From Trebonia sp963811335 (GTDB lineage Bacteria; Actinomycetota; Actinomycetes; Streptosporangiales; Streptosporangiaceae), in assembly GCA_963811335.1 (NCBI GenBank), contig CAWERB010000033.1, forward strand, positions 186,001-250,000: a stretch of 64,000 nucleotides of DNA, written 5' to 3'. Position 1 is the first letter of the stretch. Each line of letters opens with the position of its first letter. Below, in pieces: positions 50,623 through 59,575 of the stretch. A program made the translations under genes and the position numbers. The notes beneath the pieces are model-generated. The model was given only the letters and a program-made list of their open reading frames with translations, was not told the origin of the DNA and made no database searches.

Positions 50623-52053
50623 TCAGGACCGGGCGAACCGCACCAGTTCGGGTACGAGCAGCGCACCGTTCACCGTGCCCACGCCGGTGACCGTGCTGTA
50701 CGGGCCCCGGGCACTGGATCCGTGAACAGTGTGGAGCTTGCCGCCCTGGAGGAACGACACGGTGTTGTTGCCCGAGGTGACGCCCACGATGCCGGGCAGG
50801 TTGTACGCATATATCCGGTAAAGCGCCGGGTTGATCAGCCCGAGCGACTGGTGGGCCACCTCGGCCGCCAGCGCGACGATGCCTGCGAACAGCGGGGTTG
50901 CCTCGCTGGTGCCGCACGTCGGGTACCAGCCTGGCGATGAGCCGGGGACGCTCATGTAGACGTCCACCGCGCCGTCGCACGCGGCGCTCATCGAGATGTC
51001 GGGGACACCGCGGCGCTCCCCCACCGCGGCCGACACGTCGTCCTGGTAGAACGGCCGGTCGAACAGCGCTGACGTGCCGCCGCCGCTGGCGAGCGGGTGG
51101 GGCCCGTTGTCACCGTAGACGAACTGGTTGGTCGCCGTGCTGTCGGTGTCGTTCCACGCCGTGTCCGGCGAGGTGCGGTTCCCCTTCGCGTCCAGGTGCA
51201 GTTGCGTGCCCCCGACGCCGGTCACTAGCGGGTCGCTGTCCGGCCAGCTGGTGACCGGGGAGAGGTAGTACGTCGACCCGTCGGGCCCGACGTCCGTGGC
51301 GCCGCTGTCGCCGGAGGCGGCGAGCACGGTCACGCGGTTGCGGAAGGCGTCGCGGTATGCGCCGCGCAGCGCCTCAACGGACGCCTTGGACGGGAGCGAC
51401 TGCTCGGTCGCGCTGAAGCTCTGGCTGATCACGTCCGGGTGATAGTGGCTGATCACGTACTGCTCGGCCGACACGATCTGCGGGAACCCGGTTGTCCCCT
51501 CGCTCTCCGACACCGGCGTCTCCACCAGCAGGATGTTGGCGTTGGGCGCGATGGTGTGGGCGTACTCCACGTCGAGCGACGTCTCGCTGGCCCAGCCGAG
51601 GTCCTCCGGATTGGCCGGGTCGAAGTGGACCGCGCCGGCCGGCTGGATGATCTGGAATGAGGGCGGCCCGGGAAGCTTGAACGTCTTGTCGAAGAAACTG
51701 AGGTCCTGACGGATTGTCGGCGAGCCGAAGGAATCGACGATCACGATAGTCGACCCCTGGCCACTCACCCCGTCGCGGTAAAGCGGCCACAGGTTGTAGG
51801 CCTGCTCGACCTGGCCGGGCTCGTAGCACGCGACGTGGAAGGCGGCCTCGCAGCCCGCCGTCGTGGGCGGCTGCTTCTCCGCCCCTCCCACGTGCTTGAT
51901 TTCCGGATGGACGATGACCGTCGCCCGCTGCACCCCGGACGCGGCCGGCGCGGCGGCCGCCGCTCCCTGCGCGCTCACGCTGGTGAGGCCGCCAAGCGCG
52001 GCGATCAGCGCGCCTGTGCTCGCCGCAGAGACCGTTTTCCTTCTCAGGCGCAT
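50623..52053 (-). CDS. sedolisin (S53) serine-carboxyl protease, secreted
   Basis: A 476-residue exported protease. The signal peptide is at residues 1-30 (basic start, then STGALIAALGGLTSVSAQG). The S53 catalytic Glu and Asp are in SETSLDVEYAHTIAPNANI (Glu, then Asp four residues later, near residue 165). The oxyanion Asp is in VLAASGDSGATDVG, and the catalytic Ser is in CGTSEATPLFAGIVAL (near residue 390). Sedolisins act at acid pH. The usual 180-residue propeptide is missing; only about 55 residues separate the signal peptide from the catalytic domain (YNLWPLYRDGVSGQGSTIVIVD). The gene faces the VOC gene on the same strand, 136 bp upstream. Confidence 0.9.
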   Translation of the reverse strand: MRLRRKTVSAASTGALIAALGGLTSVSAQGAAAAAPAASGVQRATVIVHPEIKHVGGAEKQPPTTAGCEAAFHVACYEPGQVEQAYNLWPLYRDGVSGQGSTIVIVDSFGSPTIRQDLSFFDKTFKLPGPPSFQIIQPAGAVHFDPANPEDLGWASETSLDVEYAHTIAPNANILLVETPVSESEGTTGFPQIVSAEQYVISHYHPDVISQSFSATEQSLPSKASVEALRGAYRDAFRNRVTVLAASGDSGATDVGPDGSTYYLSPVTSWPDSDPLVTGVGGTQLHLDAKGNRTSPDTAWNDTDSTATNQFVYGDNGPHPLASGGGTSALFDRPFYQDDVSAAVGERRGVPDISMSAACDGAVDVYMSVPGSSPGWYPTCGTSEATPLFAGIVALAAEVAHQSLGLINPALYRIYAYNLPGIVGVTSGNNTVSFLQGGKLHTVHGSSARGPYSTVTGVGTVNGALLVPELVRFARS

Positions 52054-52572
52054 TTACTGTCCTCCCCGTTGAATTCATCTCCTAGCCCGTTCGTTAAACC
52101 CGCTCAGGCATGGCGAAATGCGCCAACCGCAGGTCAAAGTAACGGAACCGGTGAACGCTATTCCCTTGCCTTCGCCCCAAAAGGCCTGCTCTGGCCGGAA
52201 ACGTCAGAATGAAAGGAGTACAACGACCCGGCATGCAGGACGCTAGCACTGACCCTAGGTAATGCCAAGTGAAAGAGAATGCGATATTAATCGAATTCCC
52301 CAATCTTCGCCTCAAGCTTTACGTCTGTATGTATTTGTCGGCGAAATTGGTCTATCGCGGGCTTCGGCTGGCGGAAAGCCGGGATGCGGCGGATAACTCC
52401 AAGGTCCCGTCCCGGCCCGCCCGCGGCGGCCGCGGGCCGGCCACGCGTCGCGGTCCGCCGGACCCGGTGAGTTATTTGTCCGAGAATCTCCGTATATGAC
52501 CAGATCCGGCGGTACATTGATCGACAGTCGAGAGTCGACAATCGACTCAGCACGGAGCAAGGAGTCAGCCGC
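52054..52572. other. 519-bp intergenic region between divergent genes
   Basis: This region separates the sedolisin and Gfo/Idh genes and is markedly less GC-rich, especially 52250-52370 (gcgatattaatcgaattccc, gtatgtatttgtcgg). No gene is seen. Short inverted words near 52510-52556 (cgacagtcgagagtcgacaatcgac) could be an operator just before the Gfo/Idh start. Confidence 0.5.
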
Positions 52573-53617
52573 GTGACGCAGTTGCCGGACCCGGTCAGGT
52601 GGGGCATCGTTGGCACCGCCAACATCGCCCGGGCGCAGTTCCTCCCGGGCCTGCGCGAGGCCGGCGGCGGCATCGCCGCCCTGGTGGCCAGCCGTGACCA
52701 CGCGCGAGCCGGTGCGTTCGCCGCGGCCAACGGCATCGGCGCGGGCATCGCGGGCTACGCCGCGCTCGTTGAGTCGCCGCACGTTGACGCCGTTCTACGT
52801 GGCGCTGCCCAACGCCCTGCACGCCGAGTGGACCATCCGGGCGCTGCGCGCGGGCAAGGCGGTGCTGTCGGAAAAGCCGCTGTGCACAAGCGCCGACCAG
52901 GCGCGGGAGGTACTCGACGCGGCGGCCGTGGCCGCCGCGCCGCTGTGGGAGGCGTTCGTCTTCCCGTTCCGGGCCCAGCACCGCCGCCTGACCGCGTTGC
53001 TCGCGGACGGGGCGATCGGCGAGCCCGCCGAGGTCACCAGCGCGTTCCACTTCCTGCTGTCGAACCCGGCCAACATCCGGATGGAGGCCGCGCTCGGCGG
53101 CGGCGCGCTCGCCGACGTCGGCTGCTACCCCGTCCGCCTGGCCCTTGAGCTGTTCGGCCCGCAAGGCGCGCGGGCCGAGGCGTGCTCCGCGCTCACCAAC
53201 GGCGAGGTTGAGGTCGACGCGGCGGGCATCGTCACCTTTGGCCCGCGGCGCCTGCTGCTCAGCTGCGGTTTCCTGCGCAGCTACGACACCTTCACCAGCG
53301 TGCGCGGCAGCGCGGGCCAGATCCAGCTGGCCAACCCGTTCCACCCGGGCCCGGGCGACACCCTCACCGTGTTGCGCCCGAACGCCGAGCCGGTCATCGA
53401 GCGCCCGACCACGGACCAGTGGTCCTTCACCGCCGCCATCAGGCACATCCACGCCGTGCTGCGCGGCGAGGCCGCGCCCGAGCACACCGCCGACGGCCTC
53501 TCACTGCCGGCCGCGCGCGTCCTCGAGCAACTGCAACGGCTGGCCAAGCCGGCCGGAAGGCGCGCCGCTCTCCCGGACTTAGCGCCCGCCGCCCTCCCGG
53601 CCTTACTCGAAGGGTGA
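52573..53617 (+). CDS. Gfo/Idh/MocA family oxidoreductase, one frameshift
   Basis: The N-terminal Rossmann motif reads VRWGIVGTANIARAQFLPGL. The frame changes near 52790; removing one t from gccgttctacgtg restores the family sequence VDAVYVALPNALHAEWTIRAL. Next come the catalytic-site segment GKAVLSEKPLCTSADQAREVL (the EKP Lys) and the C-terminal sheet domain with GGGALADVGCYPVRLALELFG, where the DVGCY motif includes a catalytic-pocket residue. Length is 1 mod 3. These enzymes use NAD(P) on sugars or related alcohols. Start GTG 52573. It lies 38 nt before the F420-type gene and probably shares its mRNA. Confidence 0.88.
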
Positions 53618-53655
53618 GAGGATCGGGACTGACGGACGCGACGACGGAGGAGCCG

Positions 53656-54639
53656 ATGAAGTTCGCCTGGCTGTGCAGCCACGAGTCCTACCAGCCCGAA
53701 GACCTGGTCAAGCAGGCCGTGGCCGCCGAGGAGGCCGGGTTCGACGCCGTGCTCGGCAGCGACCACTTCCACCCCTGGGTCGACGACACTTCCGCGGCGG
53801 GCTTCGTCTGGTCCTGGCTCGGCGCCGTGGCGGTCCAGACGCGCAGCGTGCTGCTCGGCACCGCGGTCACCTGCCCGCTGTTCCACTACCACCCGGCGCT
53901 TGTCGCGCAGATGGCCGCGACCACCGACCGGCTGTCCGGCGGCCGCCTCATGCTCGGCGTGGGCACCGGCGAGGCGCTCAACGAGCGGCCGATGGGCTTC
54001 CCCTTCCCCGGCTACGGCGAGCGCCAGGCCCGGATGCAGGAGGCGCTCGAGATCATGCACCGCATGTTCGCCGGGGAGAAGGTGACCTTCCACGGCGAGC
54101 ACTACACCACGGAGACGGCCAAGCTGTACTCGCCGCCGACCGGCCGCGTGCCGGTCCTGATGGCCGCGGGCGGCCCTAAGTCCGCCGCGTTCGCGGGCAC
54201 CTACGCCGACGGCCTGATCACCAGCGTGAAGGACCCCGCCGACACGGTCGCCAAGGTCATCGAGCCCTACCGCAAGGCCGCGACCGATGCGGGCAAGGAG
54301 CACCTGGTCCTCGCCACCCGGTGGACCGTGCTCGCCGACGGCCCCGACGCCGCCTGGCAGGCGCTGAGCTCCATGCGCGGCCTGCGCGCACCCGGCCGCC
54401 TCGAGGCGACCGACCCGGCCGAACTGCGCGCCAGGGCCGATGAGATGGACCGGAACGAGGTCCTTGCCAGCTACACGGTCGTCCCGGACGCGGAAGGCCT
54501 GGTCGGCGCCTATCGCCCGCTGGTCACCGACGTGGGCGCGGACATCGTCTCGATCCAGGTGATGTCGCCAGACCCGCTCGCCGCGATCGAGCTCATCGGC
54601 AAGGAGGTCCTGCCCAGGCTCCGCGAGCTAGCTCCCTGA
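53656..54639 (+). CDS. F420-dependent LLM-class oxidoreductase (FGD-like)
   Basis: A 327-residue TIM-barrel protein of the luciferase-like F420 family, in the glucose-6-phosphate dehydrogenase-like subgroup. The typical opening DAVLGSDHFHPWVDDTSAAGFVWSWLGAVA and the motif RLMLGVGTGEALNERPMGF are present, as is the family-specific PVLMAAGGPKSAAFAGTYADGLITS. Its use of F420 rather than flavin is inferred from this subgroup. ATG 53656 is preceded by GGAGG. Its end overlaps the convergent FHA-PrsW gene by 12 bp. Confidence 0.92.
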   Translation: MKFAWLCSHESYQPEDLVKQAVAAEEAGFDAVLGSDHFHPWVDDTSAAGFVWSWLGAVAVQTRSVLLGTAVTCPLFHYHPALVAQMAATTDRLSGGRLMLGVGTGEALNERPMGFPFPGYGERQARMQEALEIMHRMFAGEKVTFHGEHYTTETAKLYSPPTGRVPVLMAAGGPKSAAFAGTYADGLITSVKDPADTVAKVIEPYRKAATDAGKEHLVLATRWTVLADGPDAAWQALSSMRGLRAPGRLEATDPAELRARADEMDRNEVLASYTVVPDAEGLVGAYRPLVTDVGADIVSIQVMSPDPLAAIELIGKEVLPRLRELAP

Positions 54640-56356
54640 CCCCGGCGGCGGCGACCGCCCACGGCGGCGCCGCCGGCGCTCGGGAGCGGGCGGCGGCGTC
54701 CCCGGAGCAGCCGGTCCCGGCGGCGGCGGTCCCGGTGCCTGGGCTCCCGGCGCCGGCGAGTTTGGCCGCCGCGCGACAGGCGGCCGGTTGGGGTCCACGA
54801 TGGCCTCCATCATCATCGACTGGCCGCGGAACAGCGGCGTCTCCCTGACCCGCTGCTCGATCGACGCCGCCGACAGCGTGTAGCCGAGGAAGAGCAGCAG
54901 CGACGCCGCCTGGATGAGGATCACCAGCCAGACCGAGGACGACGCGAGGAAGTCGTTGAGCGCGTGCAGCACCGCGGGCACGGCGACGCCGAGGATGACG
55001 AGCTGCACGCGGCGGCGCCCGTAGTTCAGCGCCATCCCGATGAAGAAGCCGGCGATCCCCGCCCAGACGGCGTGCTGGAACCCGTCGACGAAGATGCGCT
55101 CGGCGAAGGCGAGCGCGCCGGTCACGGCCTCGTTGTTGGACTGCGCCTCGTGGATGCCGACGATGTCGGTCGAGGTGTAGAAGGCCTGCTCGGCGATGCC
55201 GAAGGTCAGGCCGGCGACCGTGCCGAGGAACATCCACATCCGGACGTCGAGCTTCACCTTCCTGTACCAGAGCAGGAACAGGCCGGCGAGCAGCACGGGC
55301 AGCGCCTTGGTGGTCTCCTCGTTGACGCCGATCACCAGGGCGGGCACGAACTTGATCGAGCCGCTGATGTGCAGCGCGGCGTTGACGTGGATCGTCACCA
55401 CGTTGATCCAGATCAGCGTCCACACGACGATGCCGACGGCGACCCAGATCTCGCGCTTACCGACGCGGCCGGGACGGATCAGCATCCAGAAGCCCATGGA
55501 CCACAGCGGCGCGACGTACAGGCTGTACGCCCAGCCCGGCGCGGACAGGTCGCTGGATGAGCTGAGCAGCGCGAGGAAGATCAGCGGGAGCAGCGCGTAG
55601 GCGATGACCAGCAGCCGCAGCCCCTGGCGCCAGCCCGGGTCGTGCAGCCAGCTCTGGATGGGGAACAAGATCCGCAGCGCCGTCGCCAGCCCGCTCTCGC
55701 CGCCGAGCGCGCCCGCGGCACCGCCCTGCGGCCACGGCGACGGCGACGGAGCGCCCCAGCCCGCCGCGCCCGCCGCGGGCGGGTAGCCGCCCGGCACGGC
55801 CGCCCCGGCGGCCGGCACGTAGCCGTCCGTCCCGTAGCCGCCGCCGGGCGGGTAGCCGGCCGGCCCGCGCACCGCGGCAGGCGCCTGCGCCGCGGCGCGC
55901 ACCGGCGGCGCGAGGCGCAGCACCGGCCCGTCCAGGGAGCCGAGCGCCAGGTCAAGCGGGCGGTCCACGAGCAGCCGGGTGACCCGCCGCCCGTTATGGA
56001 AGGTAGTGGCCGACCCGGCGTTGGCGAACTCCCACCCCTCGGCGCCCCAGCTCAGCACGCCGTGCTGCCGCGATACCGTTGGCGCGCTGGTGACCAGGTC
56101 ATTGTCGGGAGAGCGCCCGATACGCACCGTCTGGCCCGGGCTCACGGTCCGGTCCTTCCCGTCAAGCGAAAGGGTCAGCCGCAGGTCGCCGCCGGCCAGG
56201 TCGGCCCGGGTGGGCGGCGCGAAGCCCGGCCCGGGCGCGCGCCGCGGGCCGCGCCTGATCGCGCTGCCCGCCCTGCGCCGGCCAGCCTGGCGGTGTGTTG
56301 CTGCCCGAGCCAGTCCCTTCGGAGGGGCTCGGGCCTGAGGCCCCGAACGCGTCCAT
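54628..56356 (-). CDS. FHA domain fused to a PrsW-type intramembrane protease, one frameshift
   Basis: The N-terminal FHA domain contains LRLTLSLDGKDRTVSPGQTVRIGRSPDNDL and TVSRQHGVLSW, the phosphothreonine-binding signature. Its first strand needs a frame joined from ATG 56356 (MDAFGASGPSPSEG), with a frame change near 56250; length is 1 mod 3. A Pro/Gly/Ala linker (about 100-165) leads to a PrsW-like membrane domain with eight or so helices. The putative catalytic Glu pair is in VNEETTKALPVLLAG, with GIAEQAFYTS, VDGFQHAVWAGIAGFFIGMAL and VLHALNDF as the other conserved helices. The tail is Pro/Arg-rich. A phosphorylation-controlled membrane protease is the simplest reading. Confidence 0.85.
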
Positions 56357-56476
56357 CCCCGCCCCCGATCCGCTTTGTCCTAACCGAGAAGCCAGATGCA
56401 TTAAATCGCACTCCGCCGTCAACCGCACTCATGCCGCCGCCGCGCCCCGCCACCCCGCCGAGCACGCAACACGTTG

Positions 56477-56505
56477 GCGTGTTTCACCGGCCCGGTGAAA
56501 CACGC
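56477..56505. promoter_or_regulatory. 29-bp near-perfect palindrome
   Basis: The arms gcgtgtttcaccgg (56477-56490) and ccggtgaaacacgc (56492-56505) are exact reverse complements with one base between them. It lies downstream of panB and upstream of the FHA-PrsW gene. It could be a compact terminator, but the tiny gap and the GTTTCACCGG word also suit a dimeric repressor operator. Confidence 0.6.
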
Positions 56506-56578
56506 ACCCGTTCGGCGGCATCCGCCCTCGCCGTCGGTGGCCGGATCGCCCCGGCCCTGCTCGCACCAGCCCTTGGCG

Positions 56579-57433
56579 CTACTTGTAGGAGTACTCCTCC
56601 GACGGGAAGGACCCGCCGGCCACCTCCGCGGCGAACTCGGCCGCGGCGGCGCGCAGCACGCCGGCCAGGTCGGCGTAGCGCTTGGCGAACTTGGGCGAGC
56701 GGGGCGACAGGCCGGCCATGTCCTGCCAGACGAGCACCTGCGCGTCGCAGCCCGGGCCGGCGCCGATGCCGATGGTCGGCACGCGCAGCGACGCGGTGAT
56801 CTTCGCGGCGAGCGCCGCGGGTATGCCCTCGAGCACGATCGAGAACGCGCCGGCCGCCTCGAGCGCCTTCGCGTCGTGCAGCAGCCGCTGCCCCTCCTCG
56901 CCGCGGCCCTGGACACGGAACCCGCCGAACGCGTGCACCGACTGCGGGGTGAGGCCGAGGTGGCCCATGACCGGGATGCCCGCCGCGGTGAGCTCCTCGA
57001 CCTGGTGCGCCACCCGCATGCCGCCCTCGAGCTTGACCGCGTGCGCGCCCGCCTCCTTCATGAACCGGACGGCGGCGTGCAGCGCCTCGGCCGGCGACGC
57101 CTGGTAGGACCCGAACGGGAGGTCGCCGACCACCATCGCCCGCTTCGTACCGCGGACGACGGCGGCGGTGAGCGGGATCAGGTCGTCGACGGTCACCGGG
57201 ATCGTCGTGTCGTAGCCGAAGACCACGTTGCCCGCCGAGTCGCCGACGAGCAGCACCGGGATCCCGGCCTCGTCGAATATCCCCGCGGTGAGCGCGTCGT
57301 AGGTGGTGAGCATGGGCCACTTCTCGCCGCGCGCCTTGGCCGCGGCGATGTCCCTGACGGTGACCCGGCCCGGCTTCTTGCCGCCGTAGAGGGGCTCAGA
57401 CTGGCCCGCCGATGGCATGGTGGCAGATGACAT
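56579..57433 (-). CDS. panB: 3-methyl-2-oxobutanoate hydroxymethyltransferase
   Basis: PanB makes ketopantoate, the first committed step of pantothenate and CoA synthesis, using methylene-tetrahydrofolate. The 284-residue TIM barrel has VTVRDIAAAKARGEKWPMLTTYDALTAGIFDEAG at the start, the metal-binding LLVGDSAGNVVFGYDTT and VVGDLPFGSYQ, the catalytic Glu in AVKLEGG, and PVMGHLGLTPQSVHAFGGFRVQGR. The start ATG (MSSATMPS) is 8 nt behind GGAGG, so the longer open frame upstream is not used. It is divergent from the serine hydrolase gene. Confidence 0.96.
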   Translation of the reverse strand: MSSATMPSAGQSEPLYGGKKPGRVTVRDIAAAKARGEKWPMLTTYDALTAGIFDEAGIPVLLVGDSAGNVVFGYDTTIPVTVDDLIPLTAAVVRGTKRAMVVGDLPFGSYQASPAEALHAAVRFMKEAGAHAVKLEGGMRVAHQVEELTAAGIPVMGHLGLTPQSVHAFGGFRVQGRGEEGQRLLHDAKALEAAGAFSIVLEGIPAALAAKITASLRVPTIGIGAGPGCDAQVLVWQDMAGLSPRSPKFAKRYADLAGVLRAAAAEFAAEVAGGSFPSEEYSYK

Positions 57434-57522
57434 GATCAGAACCTCCAAAGTCTCGAGGCGCCCTTGCTGGCGTACCCGGACGCTTCGATCATCGCACGCC
57501 AGCGACGTGGGAGGATAGCCGG

Positions 57523-59409
57523 GTGCCAAGTGATTCCGCTTCCAGCGCCACCGCGGGCATCGCGCGCGCCACCGGCGACTTCGCCGCGGCCGACGAGATC
57601 GTACGCCGTTTTCACGCGCGCGGCGTGGCCCCCGCGATCAGCTACGGGATCGTGCGCGACGGCGAGCTCGTGCACGCGGCGGGCTTCGGTGAGCGGTCAC
57701 TCGGCGGGCCAGTGCTTGGCAGCACGGTGCCTGCCAGCACGGTGCCTGCCAGCACGGTGCCTGCCAGCACGGTGCCGGACGAGCGGACGGTGTTCCGCAT
57801 CGCGTCCATGTCGAAGTCGTTCACCGCGTCCGCCGTCCTGCTGCTGCGCGACGCGGGCGCGCTCGGGCTCGACGACCCGGCCGCGCGGTACGTGCCCGAG
57901 CTGGCCGGCTGGGTCAACGGGGCGGCCGACGCCGGGCCGCTGACGATCAGGCACCTGCTCACCATGACCGCGGGCTTCCCCACCGACGACCCGTGGGGCG
58001 ACCGGCAGCAGGGGCTGCCGCTCGATGAGTTCCGCGCGCTGCTGGCCGGCGGGGTCGCGTTCAACTGGGCGCCCGGCACCCGCTTCGAGTACTCCAACCT
58101 CGGCTACGCGATCCTCGGCCTGATCGTGGCGGCCGCGTCCGGCGTGCCGTACGACGAGTTCGTCAGGACCCGGCTGCTCACGCCGCTCGGCCTGACGCGG
58201 ACCGGGTTCGCCGCGGGTGAGTTCCCCGGCGCCGAGCTCGCCGTCGGCCACCGGCGCGGGCCGGACGGCTGGCAGCGGCTGCCGTTCGACCCGTACGGCG
58301 CGTTCGCGCCGATGGGCGGCGTGTTCTCCTGCGTCGCCGACCTCGCGACCTGGTGCGCGGGGTTCGCCGCGGCGTTCCCGCCGGACAGTGCTGACCGCGG
58401 GCGGGGGGCGGCCAGCGGACGGCGGGCGGCCGCGGCGGGCCCTCACCCGCTCGCGGCGGCTTCCAGGCGGCTCATGCAGCTGCCCCAGGCGGTGACCGGC
58501 TGGCGCGCGCCGCAGGGGCTTCCAGGCGGGCCGCCGGCCGCGCCTGCGTACTACGGCTTCGGGCTGTTCGTCGACGAGGACCCGGCGGTCGGGCGCGTGG
58601 TGAGCCACAGCGGCGGCTACCCGGGCTTCGGGTCGAACATGCGCTGGCACCCGGCGACCGGCCTCGCCGTCATCGCGCTCGGCAACGGCACCTACACGCC
58701 CATGTCCGGCCTGGCCGACCTCGTCCTGCGGTCGCTGCTCACGAGCGCCGCGGACGGCCACGTCGCGCTCGCGCCGGGCACCGGGCCGTGGCCGCAGACC
58801 CTGGCGGCGGCCGACGCGGTGAGCTCCCTGCTGCGGGACTGGGACGACGCCGCGGCCGACGCGCTGTTCTCGCCTAACGTGGCACTCGACCGGCCGTACC
58901 AGGAGCGGCGCGCCGACCTCGCGCTGCTCCGGTCGCGGATCGGCGCGTTCACCGTCGACGAGAGCAAGCCGGCCGAGTCGGACACCCCGGCGCACCGCCG
59001 CTGGTGGCTGACGGGCGAGCACGGCACGGTCGCGGTCGCGATCCAGCTCAACCCGCAGCGGCCGCCGCGCGTCCAGTCCCTCACCTTCGCGGTCCCGCCG
59101 GCCCCCGGCTCGGTCCTGGCGGTGGCCGTGGCGACGGTGACCGCGTGGCTCAACGGCTGGCTAGACGGAGGGGCCGCGGACTGGCCCGCCGCGCTGCCCG
59201 TCGCACCGGAGGCCGACGCGGGCCTGATCGCGCGGCGGCTGCGGATGGCGGCCGCCTGGGCGGGCCAGCTGAGCCCCGGGGCCTACCGGACGGGCGACGG
59301 CTCCGCCTCGGCCACGGTCGAGCTGGCCGGCCAGCACGCGACGGTCACCCTGTCGCTGCTGGTCAACCCGTCAACTGGCGCGCTGCGCCAGGCCGACGTG
59401 ACCTTTTAA
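57523..59409 (+). CDS. serine hydrolase (class C beta-lactamase/DD-peptidase family)
   Basis: A 628-residue protein with no obvious signal peptide. The active-site Ser-Lys is in FRIASMSKSFTASAVLLLRDAG (near residue 95), the YSN motif in EYSNLGYAILGLIV (near 190), and the HSGG triad in VVSHSGGYPGFGSNM (near 365). A C-terminal domain of about 200 residues follows (from about 430), lipocalin-like in length, with SPNVALDRPYQERRADLALL. A 15-bp repeat encodes STVPA four times near residue 70, before the catalytic domain core. It may act on cell-wall peptides or small esters rather than be a resistance enzyme. Start GTG 57523. Confidence 0.85.
   Translation: MPSDSASSATAGIARATGDFAAADEIVRRFHARGVAPAISYGIVRDGELVHAAGFGERSLGGPVLGSTVPASTVPASTVPASTVPDERTVFRIASMSKSFTASAVLLLRDAGALGLDDPAARYVPELAGWVNGAADAGPLTIRHLLTMTAGFPTDDPWGDRQQGLPLDEFRALLAGGVAFNWAPGTRFEYSNLGYAILGLIVAAASGVPYDEFVRTRLLTPLGLTRTGFAAGEFPGAELAVGHRRGPDGWQRLPFDPYGAFAPMGGVFSCVADLATWCAGFAAAFPPDSADRGRGAASGRRAAAAGPHPLAAASRRLMQLPQAVTGWRAPQGLPGGPPAAPAYYGFGLFVDEDPAVGRVVSHSGGYPGFGSNMRWHPATGLAVIALGNGTYTPMSGLADLVLRSLLTSAADGHVALAPGTGPWPQTLAAADAVSSLLRDWDDAAADALFSPNVALDRPYQERRADLALLRSRIGAFTVDESKPAESDTPAHRRWWLTGEHGTVAVAIQLNPQRPPRVQSLTFAVPPAPGSVLAVAVATVTAWLNGWLDGGAADWPAALPVAPEADAGLIARRLRMAAAWAGQLSPGAYRTGDGSASATVELAGQHATVTLSLLVNPSTGALRQADVTF
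57721..57780. repeat. 15-bp tandem repeat, about 3.7 copies
   Basis: The unit agcacggtgcctgcc is repeated three times exactly and a fourth time with changes in the last bases, encoding STVPA repeats in the serine hydrolase. Confidence 0.95.
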
Positions 59410-59575
59410 CCCGCTTAACCAGCGCTTGCCTGGATTGCCAGGAAAACCGGGTCGCATGCCCGGAATAGATTCCGATACGGTCGCGTTCCGTATCGATAGC
59501 TCGGCCCGGGTGCCTCCATCCGGACGGTGCCCGTTCCGGCCGTGCGTCACGCTTCGCAAGTCCTTGAAGGGGCTC

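Noticed and set aside
57697..59022. 441-residue open frame on the minus strand
   Set aside because: Antisense to the serine hydrolase, whose catalytic motifs are complete; the antisense product is Arg-rich and featureless.
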